Part shown: positions 25,476-37,893 of the stretch, piece after piece | How positions within the stretch are numbered: position 1 is the stretch's first letter | Layout: each line of letters starts with the position of its first letter | NCBI RefSeq assembly: GCF_050003625.1 | Contig: NC_134398.1 | Location: 62,008,891 to 62,072,890, forward strand | DNA from: Haematobia irritans | Lineage: Eukaryota; Arthropoda; Insecta; Diptera; Muscidae | Direction of reading: 5' to 3' | Length of the DNA stretch: 64,000 bases | Translations under genes and position numbers: made by a program | Notes under the pieces: model-generated | Database searches by the model: none | What the model saw: only the letters and a program-made list of their open reading frames with translations | Told to the model about the DNA's origin: nothing

Positions 25476-27163
25476 CAGCGTTGCCAGAATTGTTTCGCCA
25501 AAAACCGCTAGATTTGTCCAAAAAACTAGCCAAAAAAAGCTAAAAAATTTAAAAAATAGCTAGAAAAAAAGCTAAATTTTTTTGTATCAAAAGTCACATT
25601 TTTGATTGAAATTTAACAAACCTAAAGGCTTTATTTCACTTAAAATGCATATTATTTTAATTGTATTCATTTTATTTCCATTTCTGTGAGACTGTAAGAA
25701 AATCTATGTCATATTAGCTCTGTTTGCATACTCGATACATTTTGATTACTATCACAAGTCCTTCATTTATATTTCCTAGTAAAAAACTTTTTTCCCGGTA
25801 AACTTGCAATTATCAGCTATTAATCGTCAACAAGTCCAATGTCGCATAGAACTGCATTAGAAAATATCAATATATTTCGTTTTAACTGAATTAATGATAA
25901 ATTCGTGATCGTGTACACTTCACCTAATATTACCCAAGAGAATAAAACCCATTCTAACTGTCTTGCAAGTTTATACTGAATAACTTTTATTCGAAAATTT
26001 CCCATACAAACCTATTGTCCAATTTTCGTAAATGTAAATCCATTCCATTAATAAATAGCAGATTTGTTTTGATCCTATCACTACGAATTTTTATTGCATT
26101 TTTTTGATGTTAAAAAAATAATACCACATTCAAAACTTTATTTCCTTAATTATTTCTATGTTCTGTTCCAAAGATTTTGTACACTAATGATTTTGGTATT
26201 GATTCAGAGTCAAATTTGAATTTATTCGTTTTTTCAGCTTTTTCTTCATGAGCTATCACAGTGCTTTAAAAATGTGCTAACGACAACTTAAATTTTCAAA
26301 TTCAGACTCGACTTTAAGTAGAAATTATTCTGTGTATACGTTTTTAAAATAAAATGTTGAAAAACCTCTTCTATTTTTGAACGCTATTTTGGTTTGTGGT
26401 CAAGATACAAAAACTCCACAAATTTAAAGACTATTTAATTAATTTTAAGAATTTTTTAGAATTGACCCTAGCCTGCTTTCATGAAAAGATACCCATTTTT
26501 AAGTTGAATCACTTAACTATAAGGACAAAACGAATTTATCGGCTTTTGGACAAGGAAAACAGTTTATAACATATAAGAGAAATTCACAAATGCTATTATA
26601 ACCAAAATTCGCGTTCGTATTTTAAAGACATGAAATCTTTGGCCTCATGACAATATTTTTTCAGTGTACAAAGCAATTCACATCCACTATTTTAATTTAG
26701 TAATATCATAATAACTTTAGAATACGTATTAAAATAACATAAAAAGGATAAACGAGTCAAATGCTATTATTCCTAATAATTTACTGACAGTTTATATAAG
26801 GAATGTGTATGGTAATAGTAGGTTTAAAGTTTACGATAACTTTTATGAATACGAGGAAAAAAACTTTACATCAAGGTGTATTTGCTGCAAAAATGCCCGC
26901 ATAATGGCTGGAATAATTATTAAGGCTTCAATTGAGCTTTGAAATATGCGGAAAACCTTATTCTGGCAGCAAGACTTAGATAAAAACGAAGTTTTATCCA
27001 TATTTCAATAGGAACATGTCGAAAATAAAAAAAGCCAAAAATAGCTAAAAGGGTCATGAAAAAAAGCCAGAAAAAAAGCTAAAAGCTAAATGCATTTTTT
27101 TCCCGCTAAACGTCTTCAAAAAAAGCCAAATCTAGCGGGAAAAAAGCTAAATTGGCAACGCTG
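25476..27163 (+). mobile_element. Non-autonomous hAT element, 8-bp TSD TACTACAC
   Basis: The termini CAGCGTTGCCA and TGGCAACGCTG are perfect inverted repeats, flanked by an exact 8-bp duplication TACTACAC (25468-25475, 27164-27171), the mark of hAT elements. Both subterminal regions carry CCGCTAGATTTG and clusters of AGCCAAAAAAAGCTAAA-like motifs, which are plausible transposase binding sites. It has no transposase. It contains part of the CACTGAAAAAATATTG family (26155-26668). A second copy is at 54735-55947. Confidence 0.93.
26155..26668 (-). repeat. CACTGAAAAAATATTG-family segment carried inside hAT element
   Basis: In reverse it begins CACTGAAAAAATATTGTCAT and runs through the family's interior to CTTTGGAACAGAACATAG. 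Part of the same segment is also in the other hAT copy. It was therefore captured or was already present before that hAT family amplified. Confidence 0.7.
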
Positions 27164-27254
27164 TACTACACATAAAACAAGTCTTCGTTATTGAGAGTTG
27201 CAGCGTGATTAGAGTTAAACTCCCATTTCTATAGTCCCATGGTATTTCACCCAT

Positions 27255-27435
27255 ATCAATACATATTGGCCCCCAAAATTCCCGATGTTAATCCCTTGAA
27301 CTTTTGCCTGGAGCAGTAAGGTTGCCACTAAAAATACAAAAGTGTTCGCCATCTCAAGGCGGCGCTTCGCCGCAAATGAGCCAAAATACCACAAAGCCAC
27401 TTTCGTGTAGCGTTGATGGCTTTATCGGCCATTTG
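27255..27435 (+). pseudogene. Tc1-like transposase fragment (C-terminal)
   Basis: Frame pieces read PKIPDVNPLNFC (the region that carries the third acidic residue in the family) and, after a frameshift, KYKSVRHLKAALRRK, a stop, then AKIPQSHFRVALMAL. This is the C-terminal end of a Tc1-like transposase related to 36107-36822. There are stops and frameshifts throughout; it is long dead. Confidence 0.6.
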
Positions 27436-27460
27436 CCAACGGTAGCCAATTTCGACATTT

Positions 27461-28112
27461 GGGATCTATAAATCGAACATCGATTAATGAAGTATCTAAA
27501 ATAATCGAAATCGCTTATTAACCTAAAAATAATCGCAAAATCGATTTTAGATTTTGAACTATTTTTTAATTCTGACTATCAAAAATCGATTTTAAAGTTT
27601 TATTCATTGGTTCCAATTGAGTTGAAATGTACCCAGATGTAAGGAAACGATCACATATTTCTTAATTTTTATTTATGGAATTCTATTACCAATAAGAATA
27701 AAAATTCTGATTTGATTAAATAAAATATCAAATTGATAGAAATGAATCTTTTGTGTTTTCAATTTCTTTGAACTTATAGGGGTAATTATTTGGAAAATAA
27801 TGATAAATGATTCGTACTACTTAAACATTTTATATTGAACATTTTACAAGTATATTAAACAAATTGAAAAAAAATACGTTTGACTGGAACACTAATTTTG
27901 GCATTTCTCTCCAACTATTGTTGATAACACTCGCAAAAAGACAAATAGATTTCATAAAATCGAATATTTTGTATAATAGTTATTTCTATGAAACTTGATT
28001 ATGAAAAATCGAATATTCGAATTTTGGTAAAAATAATCGAACATCGATTTTTGATTAAAAGTCAAAAATCTAAAAGTCGAACAATCGATTATTGGTTTGT
28101 ACTATAGATCCC
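27461..28112. mobile_element. Candidate TIR element, GGGATCTATA ends
   Basis: GGGATCTATA at the left and TATAGATCCC at the right are perfect 10-bp inverted repeats. The subterminal parts are both rich in AATCGAACATCGATT/TCGATTATT motifs. No clear target duplication is seen and no protein is encoded. hAT-type MITEs are one possibility. Confidence 0.5.
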
Positions 28113-28179
28113 TAATTTGTTGCTTTTGACCAAAAAATAAAAAATAGACAAAACAAAAAAAATTAACAAAATATAGTGC

Positions 28180-28740
28180 TTACATTTTTGGATTATATAC
28201 CATCTGCCTCAGAATCACCTCCTGAGTCGATCTAGCCTTTGGTGTCCGTCCGTCTGTCCATGTATTTGTTGTTTGCAGGATTCCGGTTGTAGTTATTAAC
28301 CGATTTTGATGAAATTTGGTACTGGAATTGGTATTGCATTTGGAAGAAATCGGACCAAAATTAGATATAACTCCCATATATATGTATCGCCCGATTTCGA
28401 CAAATAGGGTCACGCTGAGCTTCTTTACCATCGTCAAAGTTGGCACAAAGTAATCTTTTTTATCACCCTTTAAGTCTGAAAAATTTCATCGAAATCGGTT
28501 CAGTTTAAGATATAGCTCCCATATATATTTATCGCCGATTTTCCCAAATTTGGCCATAAAACCCTTATTTATTACCCGATCTTACTCAAATAAAGGAAAA
28601 TGCAACCTTCTGTGGTATCAACCAAACCTGCAAAATATCATCCAAATCGGTTAAGATTTAGACATAGCTCCCTAATATGTGCATCGCCCGATTTTCCCAA
28701 ATGTGGCCATAAAACCCTTATTTATTACCCGATCTTATGT
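28180..28740 (+). repeat. Family B Helentron-like fragment
   Basis: It has a GTCCGTCCGTCTGTCC tract, then three diverged ~150-bp units with GATATAACTCCCATATATAT or similar and ACCCTTATTTATTACCCGAT. The head and tail are missing. Confidence 0.65.
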
Positions 28741-31375
28741 AATGTACCGTGGACGAATATATTAGAAAAGTGTGTACACATTGTGACACGCCCTGTATAT
28801 TCAATGATAGGTACAAACGTTGCCCTTCAACAACTCCCTATATTTTCTAAAAATCAAGATTCAATATTAGAAGACGACGGGAGCCATTAATACACTTGCT
28901 AACAGTCGGGATTTGGGGGGATTCTTGTCTTCTAATTACCGATCTCAGGCTATTTACATCACACATTATTATAGACTCCCTGACAACTAAATAAAATTAA
29001 CTTTAATTTTAAATGGACCTATATAACCATAGTTCACACAAAATACAAATAGAAGAAAGCCCCTCGATGGTTAAAATATGAGATTGAAAGAAAAAATGCG
29101 AGCTATTGACTTTAAATTGCTATTATAAAATGATCTCCCAGATGGACAGAGATCTTCGCCTCTTAACCCGCTCCTACCATATTCCTGGGGCGATAATTAA
29201 ATATAGAAATTACCAGGAACCCACATTCTGTCGTACCCTAACCTTCTATACCATACAGGAAAAACTCAAAGAAGTTTAGTTATTCATAATAATTCCATGA
29301 AAATTCATAATTTTATTTCAAAACACAATTTTATGTTGGAAGTTAATTTTCGAAATAACATTAGTCAATGATGACGTATATATATTCATAGTTTATATGT
29401 AACCGAAAAATTAGTGAAAATAGAAAAGTTCAGAAACTACAATAATATTAGCGTTTTAGCATAAATTTCCTACGATAATCTAATAATTACTATATTAATA
29501 TAAAAATTTTTTCTATTTGTGGATATATTCAATTCCGATATATTTCAAGAAAAACAAAAATAATAACGTTGGAGTCTTAACACTGTTTAAAATTTTTCTG
29601 TTCACTTAATTCGTTAAATTTTACCAATGTTATGAATTTGCATAAAAAGATCAAATTAATAAACAAGAGTACTTATGAAATAGTAAAAATTGGAGTATGG
29701 CAAAAAAATGAATGAAATTGAACAAAAATGCACATGACCAAAGTATGAATGGAGAAGACACAGAAAATGAGCAAGGAGGAGAGTAAATAAATTCTTGACA
29801 TTGTCACATAGTTACACTTTAGCTATGCTTACAAATGTATATGCAAAGTGCAAATAAAATTTTTGATCGCCAACAACAACATACCTTGATTTTTACTATT
29901 TTTGGTGGTAATTCATAAATAAATTTAAAATGCAAGCAAATCGAAATATACACTAATTTTGTTTTTGTTACTCACCAAACCATTTCTCCGATGAGGCCTC
30001 AGCGACAGATGATGGTGGCTGCTGTTATAACGCTGTTAATAAAATATAATTATGCATTTGCTTGCAAAATGTATGACCCTTATGGAATGTTCATGTTACA
30101 TACTGCACAGTGTTACGAAATCGAACTTTGGATTTGTTGAAAATTGTTGATTTAAATTTTATAGATAAGAGACATGTAGACTATCAATTGGATAGATTTT
30201 TGTAGGTTTACGATGTTGAATTTTGACTGGATTTCTGCTGCATTTATGGTAGAATTTTCTGAACTGGAGACATGATACTTGAGCGCCTGTTAAGACTCTC
30301 AGATCTTAAAAATTATTACCATAGGCAGTTGATGCTGGATAACTATTTCTGCTGACACATTAAGTAAAGACGCTCCGAGGATTTTGAGAAAGTTAACTAA
30401 AGTTGGTTCATTTAATCACAACCGTAGTCTAGTAAAACTGTGTTGTGCATTTGGAATTTTAATGGTCGTCTAGAAACATCTCTTTAGCGATTTGGTTTGT
30501 ATTCCCCTACGGATTATGCCTCCCAAAATATTTATGAGTACCAAAATTTAATTATTGGGATCTGGTACGCTGGAGAGAGCTCCTGGGCAGGATTTCGCCA
30601 GATCTGTTAATAAATATTTAAGGTGGTTTTAGCACTTTTTCCCTTTTCAATGTGCAAAGTCTTTGAACTTACCCCTAAACGTGGGAAACAAATTTTATAT
30701 AAATAAAATTTAATTTCGATTTCCCAATAAATTAAGCCGATCAGTATGATGAAATTTCCAATTAAATTGGCTATTTTAAATTTTCTGGAGTCCAGACTTG
30801 TATGGTCTAGAAAAGAAAATTTTTCTTTAATATTGTTTCATGGCGAAACCATTGGATTTTCTCAAAAAATACCTTAATAATCTTTGTTGAGATTTTTGAG
30901 TCGCGATAATATATTATTTTCAATGAAGAACGTGTGGGGATGACACAATATAATAAAGATTTTAAATCAAGACTTTTTCCTCAAAAATTACTTTTTGCCT
31001 TTTGTGTCTACTTCGATTCGCGATTCTTTGAAAAAGGAAGTTTGTTTCTCTCTGACCACGAAAATAAATTACAGATTAATTTGTCATTGACAATTAGGCG
31101 TACGATTCGTACTAGTGCATGGTACACTTTTATGTCCCTCGTCAAATTGCGCTGTAGTACTGTATAAACAATATTTTATGTCGGTAACTGAGTTTATTTG
31201 AAAAGAATGAAATTTTTTCCTGGACAGTGTGGATTTAAAAGGGATTTATTTCAAAATGGCCAAGGTAATATTTTACACTGAGAAAAAAGCAAATTGAATC
31301 AATAATGTAATAAACAACAATTTACACAAGAGAAGAAAAATGGTCGATAAGCAAAAAAAAATTGCATTACACTTA
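28741..31375. other. Mostly non-repetitive AT-rich DNA, probably intronic
   Basis: This is the longest stretch without clear transposon sequence. Short frames (28600-28890, 30934-31167) lack recognisable motifs. A candidate short exon lies at 29976-30021 (minus). Nothing else is identified. Confidence 0.4.
29976..30021 (-). CDS. Candidate short internal exon of a host gene
   Basis: On the minus strand an island of higher GC content lies between an acceptor-like TATAACAG (or, 11 bp earlier, TTTTATTAACAG) and a strong donor, TTTG followed by GTGAGTAAC. The 46-bp version encodes Gln-Pro-Pro-Ser-Ser-Val-Ala-Glu-Ala-Ser-Ser-Glu-Lys-Trp-Phe in one open phase; the longer acceptor gives 57 bp. The flanks are AT-rich and non-coding, as in large fly introns. 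The gene cannot be named from this much sequence, and the call rests on splice signals and composition only. Confidence 0.3.
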
Positions 31376-31379
31376 CTCA

Positions 31380-31860
31380 AATAGCACAAGGTAACCTACT
31401 AAATATTATCTAAATCGGTTCAGATTTAGATATAGCTCTCATACATATGCAACGCTCGATTTTCCCAAAGCTGGCCATAATACACTTATTTATTAATCAA
31501 TGTTTCTCAAATTTCAAATTTTGATCTAGTAGCCGATCGTATTTAGATTTATAGGTAGCCTTATATAATAATATTGCGCGACTTTCACAAATTTGCATTT
31601 GTTAATAATATTTAATATTAATGACATACTAACTCTGTATGTGCAAAATCAGCTAGAGCTCCTAATATCAGACATTTCTGTTCAGATTGCGATAAAACTC
31701 CCATAAATATGTACCCCTTAATGTTCTTAAATATGGAAATGAGGTTTATCTCCTAAACCTATACCAATGATACCCCACAAATGCTTATGTTTACTAATTC
31801 AGTGGGGGTGGTTTAGGGTATGATATAGTCGACCCTGGCCGACTTTCTACTTTACTCATT
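31380..31860 (+). repeat. Degenerate family B Helentron-like fragment with tail
   Basis: GGTTCAGATTTAGATATAGC units decay towards a tail reading GACCCTGGCCGACTTTCTAC, comparable with the family B tail at 11935-11985. It is older than the other copies by its divergence. Confidence 0.5.
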
Positions 31861-33229
31861 TGGTTTTTAATTCGATACTATCAATCAAAGAAAAAATTTC
31901 AAGATCGAAGATGAAAAATATTTTTTCTGTTTATATTTACTAACTAGACCAATTTTAAATGTATATCCACAAACTGATGTGTTTATATTGTAAAGATTTT
32001 GGACAGCACTGTTTAACAATTAAAATCCATGGCTAACAGAGTGTGAGTTTTGATCATATCAGCTGCCGTTTTTTACTTCCTTCTATAGAAGTTTTGACCC
32101 TACATGGTCTTGTTCGAAAGATATATTTACATGTATACAATTACATGAAGTTTTATACTTTAGAGCAAATGCACTCTTTCATGCTATGTGTGTTTTTGTT
32201 TTCTTTGCTCACAAAAGACAATCGTACCACCACACAATTTCGTTACTCTTAATAAAAGAAATGGAACCATCATAGAATTGCTTTGCAAATCTTTAGGACA
32301 TCCGCATCCCCTTATCTTCAAAGGAAGAAATTTATCCCACAGTTTCTATTGTTGTCATAAAATTTTTATACATCTATGACGTTGCTTCTTTTAAAACCCA
32401 TGAAGAAAACATTTTCGAAATCCATTGTTGTGTTTTATTGTTATTTCTATTCCCCTAAAATTTTTCATTACTTTGTTTGTCTCGGTAAAAAAGGGTCAAT
32501 CTGCGTGTTTGGTTGCGTTCGTAGATATTTAATATTTGCAGTAATCTTAAGTATTTGTATGGAGATTCACATTTTGAAGCAAAGCTGGGTCAAAGAAAAA
32601 AGCCCTTAAATATCTTTAGGTGGTTGCACAAAATGATTGACTTTACCACAAGAGTACACACACACACACACCCCATCCTCTCTTGCCCCTGTCCCTAGCA
32701 TCTTTAATCCTATATTTTTTGATTGTATGACATCCTTGGTTTAGGATACTCAAGATTTCTTATTTTCTTCTAAATCCGGGCTAACTAAAGGAAAGGGTTA
32801 TGGTCTATGGCAATGCGTAAGTCAGCTAAGCAGAACTTTTTCGTTTCGTTTATATGACCTGCCCCCTGACTGTATGTTTACTTAGTATTGTTATAATAAG
32901 ATTTGTCAGAGTATTTTCCTTATTTGGTTGGCTTACATCTTTTGTGGGTGTGTGTGTGTGTGAGGCCATATTCATTTGGTGTTTTTGTTGAGTTGTTTTC
33001 TTCTCATACTTGAATGTTTGTAATGTAAGGGATTTAGCAGCAATTTGCATTTAAACATCACCTCTACTTTTTTGAGGTTAGATAAACAGAAGCAGTGGCA
33101 TCAGCATTAAGAAATAACTTCAAAGCCAAGACCAGACACTCCATCGGCATTCGGAAGATACACAATTGTTTTCTCTTTTATCCATTTGGACAGTGGTTTC
33201 GTTAAAAAAGAAAGAAAGAAAAAAAAAAA
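31861..33229. other. No gene recognised; unique AT-rich DNA with CA/GT runs
   Basis: It contains (CA)n at 32656-32673 and (GT)n at 32945-32962. Overlapping short frames (32043-32609) show no motif, start context or conservation signal that would support a gene. Confidence 0.4.
32656..32673. repeat. (CA)n short microsatellite
   Basis: Nine CA units followed by a C-rich stretch. Confidence 0.9.
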
Positions 33230-33578
33230 CAAGTATATACACGCAAAGAAAAAAAAACGTTTGGAAAACGTGTACCGAAAACGTTTTTCTTTTGTTAGAG
33301 TTTTTTGAATTGCTTCGAAAATTTTAAACTTTTATCACCAAAAAAATTCGTTTGTTACAAAATTTTTATTTTTTCAATAAAAAAAGTTATTTTTGAAATA
33401 ACAACACAGTCCATTTCGTTTATATCAAACACTGTTCTTTTCCGACTTTAGGTCTTTAATAAGACACAGTTTACAGTTCAAAATTTAATATACTACAATG
33501 TAATGTTGAACATTTTTTCGGAATCTTCCGAATATATCTGGAATATATGTAAAAAAAAAACAAAAGCAAAAAAAAAAC

Positions 33579-33657
33579 TTTGGCCGAAGCAGGGATCGAA
33601 CCCACGACCCTTGGCATGAGAGTCGGACGTAGCTACCACTGCTCCACGGTGCCAAAC
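33579..33657 (-). repeat. tRNA-like module C1
   Basis: On the minus strand it has paired ends TTTGGC and GCCAAA, GTGGAGCAGTGGTAGC at the A-box place, a perfect B-box GGGTTCGATCC, and a run of T just after the end as a Pol III-type terminator. Confidence 0.75.
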
Positions 33658-33694
33658 TAAATGTTTGTTTCTGTTAAATAAACTTTGTTTATTC

Positions 33695-33740
33695 GGTTCG
33701 TGGGCGCCGCAAGCTATGCTATATAAATATAACTTATATG
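33695..33740 (+). promoter_or_regulatory. Conserved TATA-containing core (copy C)
   Basis: CGTGGGCGCCGCAAGCTATG followed by CTATATAAAT, the same block as in copies A, D and E. Confidence 0.45.
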
Positions 33741-33765
33741 GATATTTATCTATTGATGACCATAA

Positions 33766-33846
33766 CAGGTACATAGCTCAGTGGTTAGTGTGTTGGCTTA
33801 CAATGTGCATGGTCCGCGGTTCGATTCTCCGTCCAGGCGAAAGGTA
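33766..33846 (+). repeat. tRNA-like module C2
   Basis: It has a perfect A-box TAGCTCAGTGG and a B-box GGTTCGATTC, then GGCGAAAGGT and a TTTT further on. It diverges from C1 with about 108 bp between them. It is not a credible tRNA gene because the stems are imperfect. Confidence 0.75.
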
Positions 33847-34462
33847 AAAAAATTTTAAAAATTTATAAAATCGTATAATTTCTTCTACATTGTTGGTATT
33901 ACAGGAAAAGGTGTTAAGAACTAAAAATCCTCGTGGATGTGAGAAAGATGTGAGGGACAATGCAATTAGCAAGAAAATAATGTTTTTGTTTTTGAGCTAG
34001 TCTTTATGAAATTGTTTTTACATCCTGGAAAAGAATAAACGTTTATCACAAAAAGTATATACTTTTCTTCCAAATACACTTCCTTACAGCGAAAAGCAAA
34101 TGAGAAACGAACTTTGTTTGTCTAAAATTTCGTTTGGGAGGAAAGAATTATTTTTTTGCGTGTACGGCCATAAGTTCTTATGTACCCACCACCATGGATT
34201 GAGTAGAAACTTCTACGAAAGACTATCATCCACAATCGAATTACTTGGGTTGTGGTAATACTTACCGATGGCAAGGTACTTAAAACTTCTTAAATCGTCT
34301 TCTGAATTGTAACTTAGTCCATACGTCGTATATATTAGACAAAAAAGGTATATATAGGTAAGTCTATAAATAATTACGAACCGACATGGACTTTTGCGCG
34401 GTAATGCGGGCTATATACAATTATGAACCGATATGGGCCAATTTTTGTTGTGGGTTTATCTA

Positions 34463-35383
34463 AAGGGTGGTTAAAATTTCAAGGGCCGATGTTGATTTTG
34501 AATAAAACACAAACTATTTAGGAAATTATTGTAATTTTATTTTATTATGATATATTGGTATTACTCAATTATGTATGGAACAAAATATCGGCCAAATGGG
34601 CACCGCGACCTCGGTGGCACACCTTCATCCGATGGTCCAAATTTTCGATGACGCTGAGGCATAATGGAGGTTCTATGCCGTTAATGTGCCGAATTATTTC
34701 ATCCTTTAGCTCTTGAATTGTTGCTGGTTTATCGTCGTACACCTTTTCTTTCAAATAACCCCAAAGAAAAAAGTTCAACGGTGTCAAATCACATGATCTT
34801 GGCGGCCAATTGACATCGCCATTACGTGAGATAACACGGCCATATAATTTGTAGCGCAAAAGAGCCATTGTTTCGTTAGCTGTGTGGCAAGTGGCGCCGT
34901 CCTGCTGAAACCACATATCGTCCACATCCATATCTTCCAATTCGGGCCATAAAAAGTTCGTTATTATCTCACGATAGCGAACACCATTCACTGTAACTGC
35001 CTGACCGGCCTCATTTTGGAAAAAATACGACCCGATGATGCCGCCAGCCCATAAACCGCACCAAACAGTCACTCTTTGTGGGTGCATTGGTTTTTCGACA
35101 ATCACTCTTGGATTCTAATTCGCCCAAATGCGGCAATTCTGTTTATTGACGAATCCACTGAGGTGAAAATGTGCCTCATCACTGAAGATGACTTTCTTCG
35201 AAAATTGATCATCCACTGTTGCCATATCTTGGAACCATTTAACACGTTGTTGGATTGTGTATCTCTCCATGGTTCAAATTGAGTAAATCTGAAATAGAGA
35301 AATGCCAAATAAAATTCGGAAAAAAACTTGGCGTTTAGGTGTGGTTCACATTCAACATAGGCCCTTACAATTTAACCACTCTT
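34463..35383 (-). mobile_element. DD41D-type transposon, deleted (second copy, different lineage)
   Basis: The 921-bp element has ends AAGGGTGGTTAAAATTTCAA and, in reverse from the right, AAGAGTGGTTAAATTGTAAG, giving imperfect inverted repeats of about 35 bp. It has TA at both borders (34461-34462, 35384-35385). It sits in ~155-bp units of a Helentron-like element and holds a damaged transposase on the minus strand. Confidence 0.88.
34569..35270 (-). pseudogene. DD41D-type transposase, N-terminus deleted, third Asp changed to Asn
   Basis: Translation from ATG 35270 begins with a short N-terminal stub and runs directly into the catalytic part (FSDEAHFHLSGFVNKQNC), so most of the DNA-binding domain is deleted. 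One in-frame TAG lies at 35115-35117. The second Asp is in QQDGATCHTA; the residue 41 positions later, in SCDLTPLNFF, is Asn instead of Asp, which should abolish catalysis. The rest is open to a stop at 34569. It shares the fold and motif order of the copy at 10605-11309 but differs widely in sequence, so it is a separate family in the same group. Confidence 0.88.
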
Positions 35384-35852
35384 TATATATAAAAATGTAG
35401 ACCGATGTGGACCTAGATAGGCATGGTTGTTAACGCCCATATACTAACACCACGTACCAAGTTTCAACCAGATCGGATAAATTTTGCTCTTCCAAGAGGC
35501 TACGGAGGTCAAATCTGAGGATCGGTTTATATGGGGGCTTTATATAATTATGGACCGATATGGACCAATTTTTGCATGGTTGTTAGAGATCATATGCTTA
35601 CACCACGTACCAAATTTCAACCGGATTGTATGAGATGAATTTTGCTCCTCCAAGAGGTTCCGCAAGTCATATCTGGAGGTCGGTTTATATGGGGGCTATA
35701 CATAAGAGTGGACCGATACGGCCCATTTGCATAAAATAAAGAAATGTTTTACGGAGATGTAAATCTATGCTCTATAAATTTAAAATAAGAATACAGATTT
35801 CATCTACTGAATTTTCATTCTCTTTTTACATTATATGATCAAAGGTATCCAT

Positions 35853-36055
35853 ACTGAAAAAAATATTGCCTTCAGGACAAAAATGTCATCTACTTAAAAT
35901 ATGAATGCGAATTTTGCTAAGCATAGATTACGCAATTCTCCAATATAAAACCTTTTTCTATGTCCAAAAATCAACTAAGTTTTCAATGAAGTCGTTGTGT
36001 CTTCATAATTAAGTGATTCGACTTGAAATTGGGTGTCGTCCTATCACGGAGATTG
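35853..36055 (+). mobile_element. CACTGAAAAAATATTG-family element (copy 3), left part
   Basis: It starts ACTGAAAAAAATATTGCC and follows the family to about 36055, where a Tc1-like relic interrupts it. The family sequence resumes at about 36835 and runs to 36990. Confidence 0.65.
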
Positions 36056-36106
36056 CCCATAATTGAATTTAATTCATGCCAACGCAAGCTACTCCACGTC
36101 GAAAGT

Positions 36107-36822
36107 TTTAAAAAATAATAGCACCAAAATGTTCAAGGTTTAACTTCGTTTTTTAGGCGAGATGAATCTTTTTGTATTGCAGTATTGTGTCGAATTAGAA
36201 TAGTAACAACACCAAATATGATCAGAAAGTGAAGACCAGATTTGATCAAAATCCACGCCGCAGTGGTAGAAAACTTACCGGTGAGCTAAAAACATCACAA
36301 AAACGCTTAGATTAAAGTCAATGAAGTTCCAAAGAATGCAAGAGCTCACCAATACACAACAAGACTGGAAAGACTGGAAAGATGCCAAGGAGTTTATTTG
36401 CTTGCACGAAAGTGGCAAGTTAACAAATTTGGTTTTATCCGATCAGAAGCCATTCCAAATTGTGCAGCTTCGATTGACCATCAGAACTTAAGCGCAGCCA
36501 TTGGTGAGTGACTTAAAACGAACAAAGACTTAAAAAGGAGGCTCCTCGCTTCATTATTGCTACTCAATGGTCACCAAAATATGGCTTTCTCATTTTGAGG
36601 ATAAAGGTTGGCACTAAAAATCTTCAAAGTGTTGATCCTTTTAAGGCAGCGTTTCACCCCGAATGCGCCAAAATACTTCAGAGCCAATTTCGCGCAGCGT
36701 GTGACTGCTATGTGGGCCGCTTGAAGGCCATAATTCGTGCCGAGGAAGCCAATGCGAACAAACATAAGCTTATTCTATAAATTGATATTATTGTCCATAT
36801 TTTGTGATTTGGAACAATGACG
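36107..36822 (+). pseudogene. Degenerate Tc1-like transposon (copy 1)
   Basis: Fragments of the transposase are readable in order across frames. NPRRSGRKLTGELKTSQKRL is the N-terminal DNA-binding part; LVLSDQKPFQIVQL is the first acidic region, with Gln after the usual Asp where Glu is common. The C-terminal frame (36595-36780) gives ECAKILQSQFRAACDCYVGR followed by LKAIIRAEEAN. The middle part is scrambled or deleted. It lies inside a CACTGAAAAAATATTG-family element. A near-identical copy is at 38449-39157. Confidence 0.75.
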
Positions 36823-36990
36823 ACGTTTTTTCCTTATATTCAAATAAAATGTGAAAGAAAATTTTGTTTGACTAAGGTCAACTTGAATTTAATAATTCTG
36901 AAAAATTCTTCAATATTAATGAAATCATTTTTAAATTTGTTGACTTTTTGTATCTTGACTGCAAAGCAAAAAAAAAAACGAATTTAATAC

Positions 36991-37893
36991 CGTAGCGTGA
37001 AACTAAGCCAATACTTGTGTATTTATTGGATCTATATCTAAATTTGAATTATTATGGGAGATATTTCTCAAGTGATGCCAGAGAAGATCTTAGACATACT
37101 TACAATCAGATTACATAAGGAATATTCTGCGCCCAACAAATCCAAATAAACAATTTCACATACGTTTTTTTTTTCATCAAATAGAAAAGAATTTTTCAAC
37201 TTGAGATCGAATTATCTAACTTTTTTCATATACGTAACCAATGTTATTCATCTTGAAGTGTCTTTCTGTATTTACAGGATTGAATGAATGCTGAGTGTTG
37301 TGAATGTTTGAATATTTTTTAGGGTCTGATCCTTTTGTATTATTTAAATTGATTCTAAATCCTTTTTCATCTCCCCCAAAAGCATTGCAGTGTCCTAGCT
37401 TCTCAAATCTTAACATCAAATGTAAGAGGCCAGATTTTTTTTCAGTATTACAAATAGCACAGCGCCCCCAACCACACACAAAAATATACACAATTCTACT
37501 GGACATGCCATTCGGATAGAAAGGATGATACCAGGATGCTGACCAAGATATGCGAAGATAATATTCTATGAGAGAGAATTACACTTGTTGCAAATCAGAA
37601 ATTTATTCGGGGAAGCTTCCATGGTCTTACTCATAAAAGTAGATCGATAAAAATTGTTTTGTAATCTTATCATACAAAGTCCTTTTAATTATAGAAATAA
37701 ATTAAAGGATCATTGGAGTAGAAATGATTTAGTTATATTATATTTAATAGTAATATATTTAATACTAATTTTGGTGGTGCTATGGAAAGCAAAGAATGTT
37801 ATACGATGTTGGAATACGAAACAGCTGCCACCAATTTGGACACCATTTGTATCTATCCAGTTGGATTTTTTAACACGATATTTTTAAGTGCAA
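36991..37893. other. No gene recognised
   Basis: This is mixed AT-rich DNA. Frames at 37216-37506 (minus) and 37654-38036 (plus) show no domain; the end of the latter is only Helentron-like tail read through. Confidence 0.4.

Larger units (their letters stand above)
33240..34162 (+). mobile_element. Dual tRNA-like TIR element, TA-flanked (copy C)
   Basis: The ends CACGCAAAGAAAAAAA and TTTTTTTGCGTG are inverted repeats. TA is duplicated at 33238-33239 and 34163-34164, and joining the flanks restores the Helentron-like tail CAAGTATATACGGCC. The 923 bp comprise a left arm, a minus-strand tRNA-like module, the conserved TATA core, a plus-strand tRNA-like module and a right arm. A 501-bp derivative lacking the centre is at 24458-24958. 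No protein is encoded; it probably borrows a Tc1/mariner transposase. Confidence 0.9.
33230..35730 (-). mobile_element. Helentron-like element, reverse, 5'-truncated, two insertions
   Basis: The tail end CAAGTATATA at 33230-33239 continues as CGGCCATAAGTTC at 34165 after a dual-tRNA element inserted into it. ~155-bp units (34345-34460, 35385-35730) are split by a DD41D transposon at 34463-35383. The head is missing at the right. Confidence 0.75.

Noticed and set aside
37216..37506. Minus-strand 96-codon frame possibly from a LINE reverse transcriptase
   Set aside because: Looked for RT and zinc-knuckle motifs and found none that hold up.
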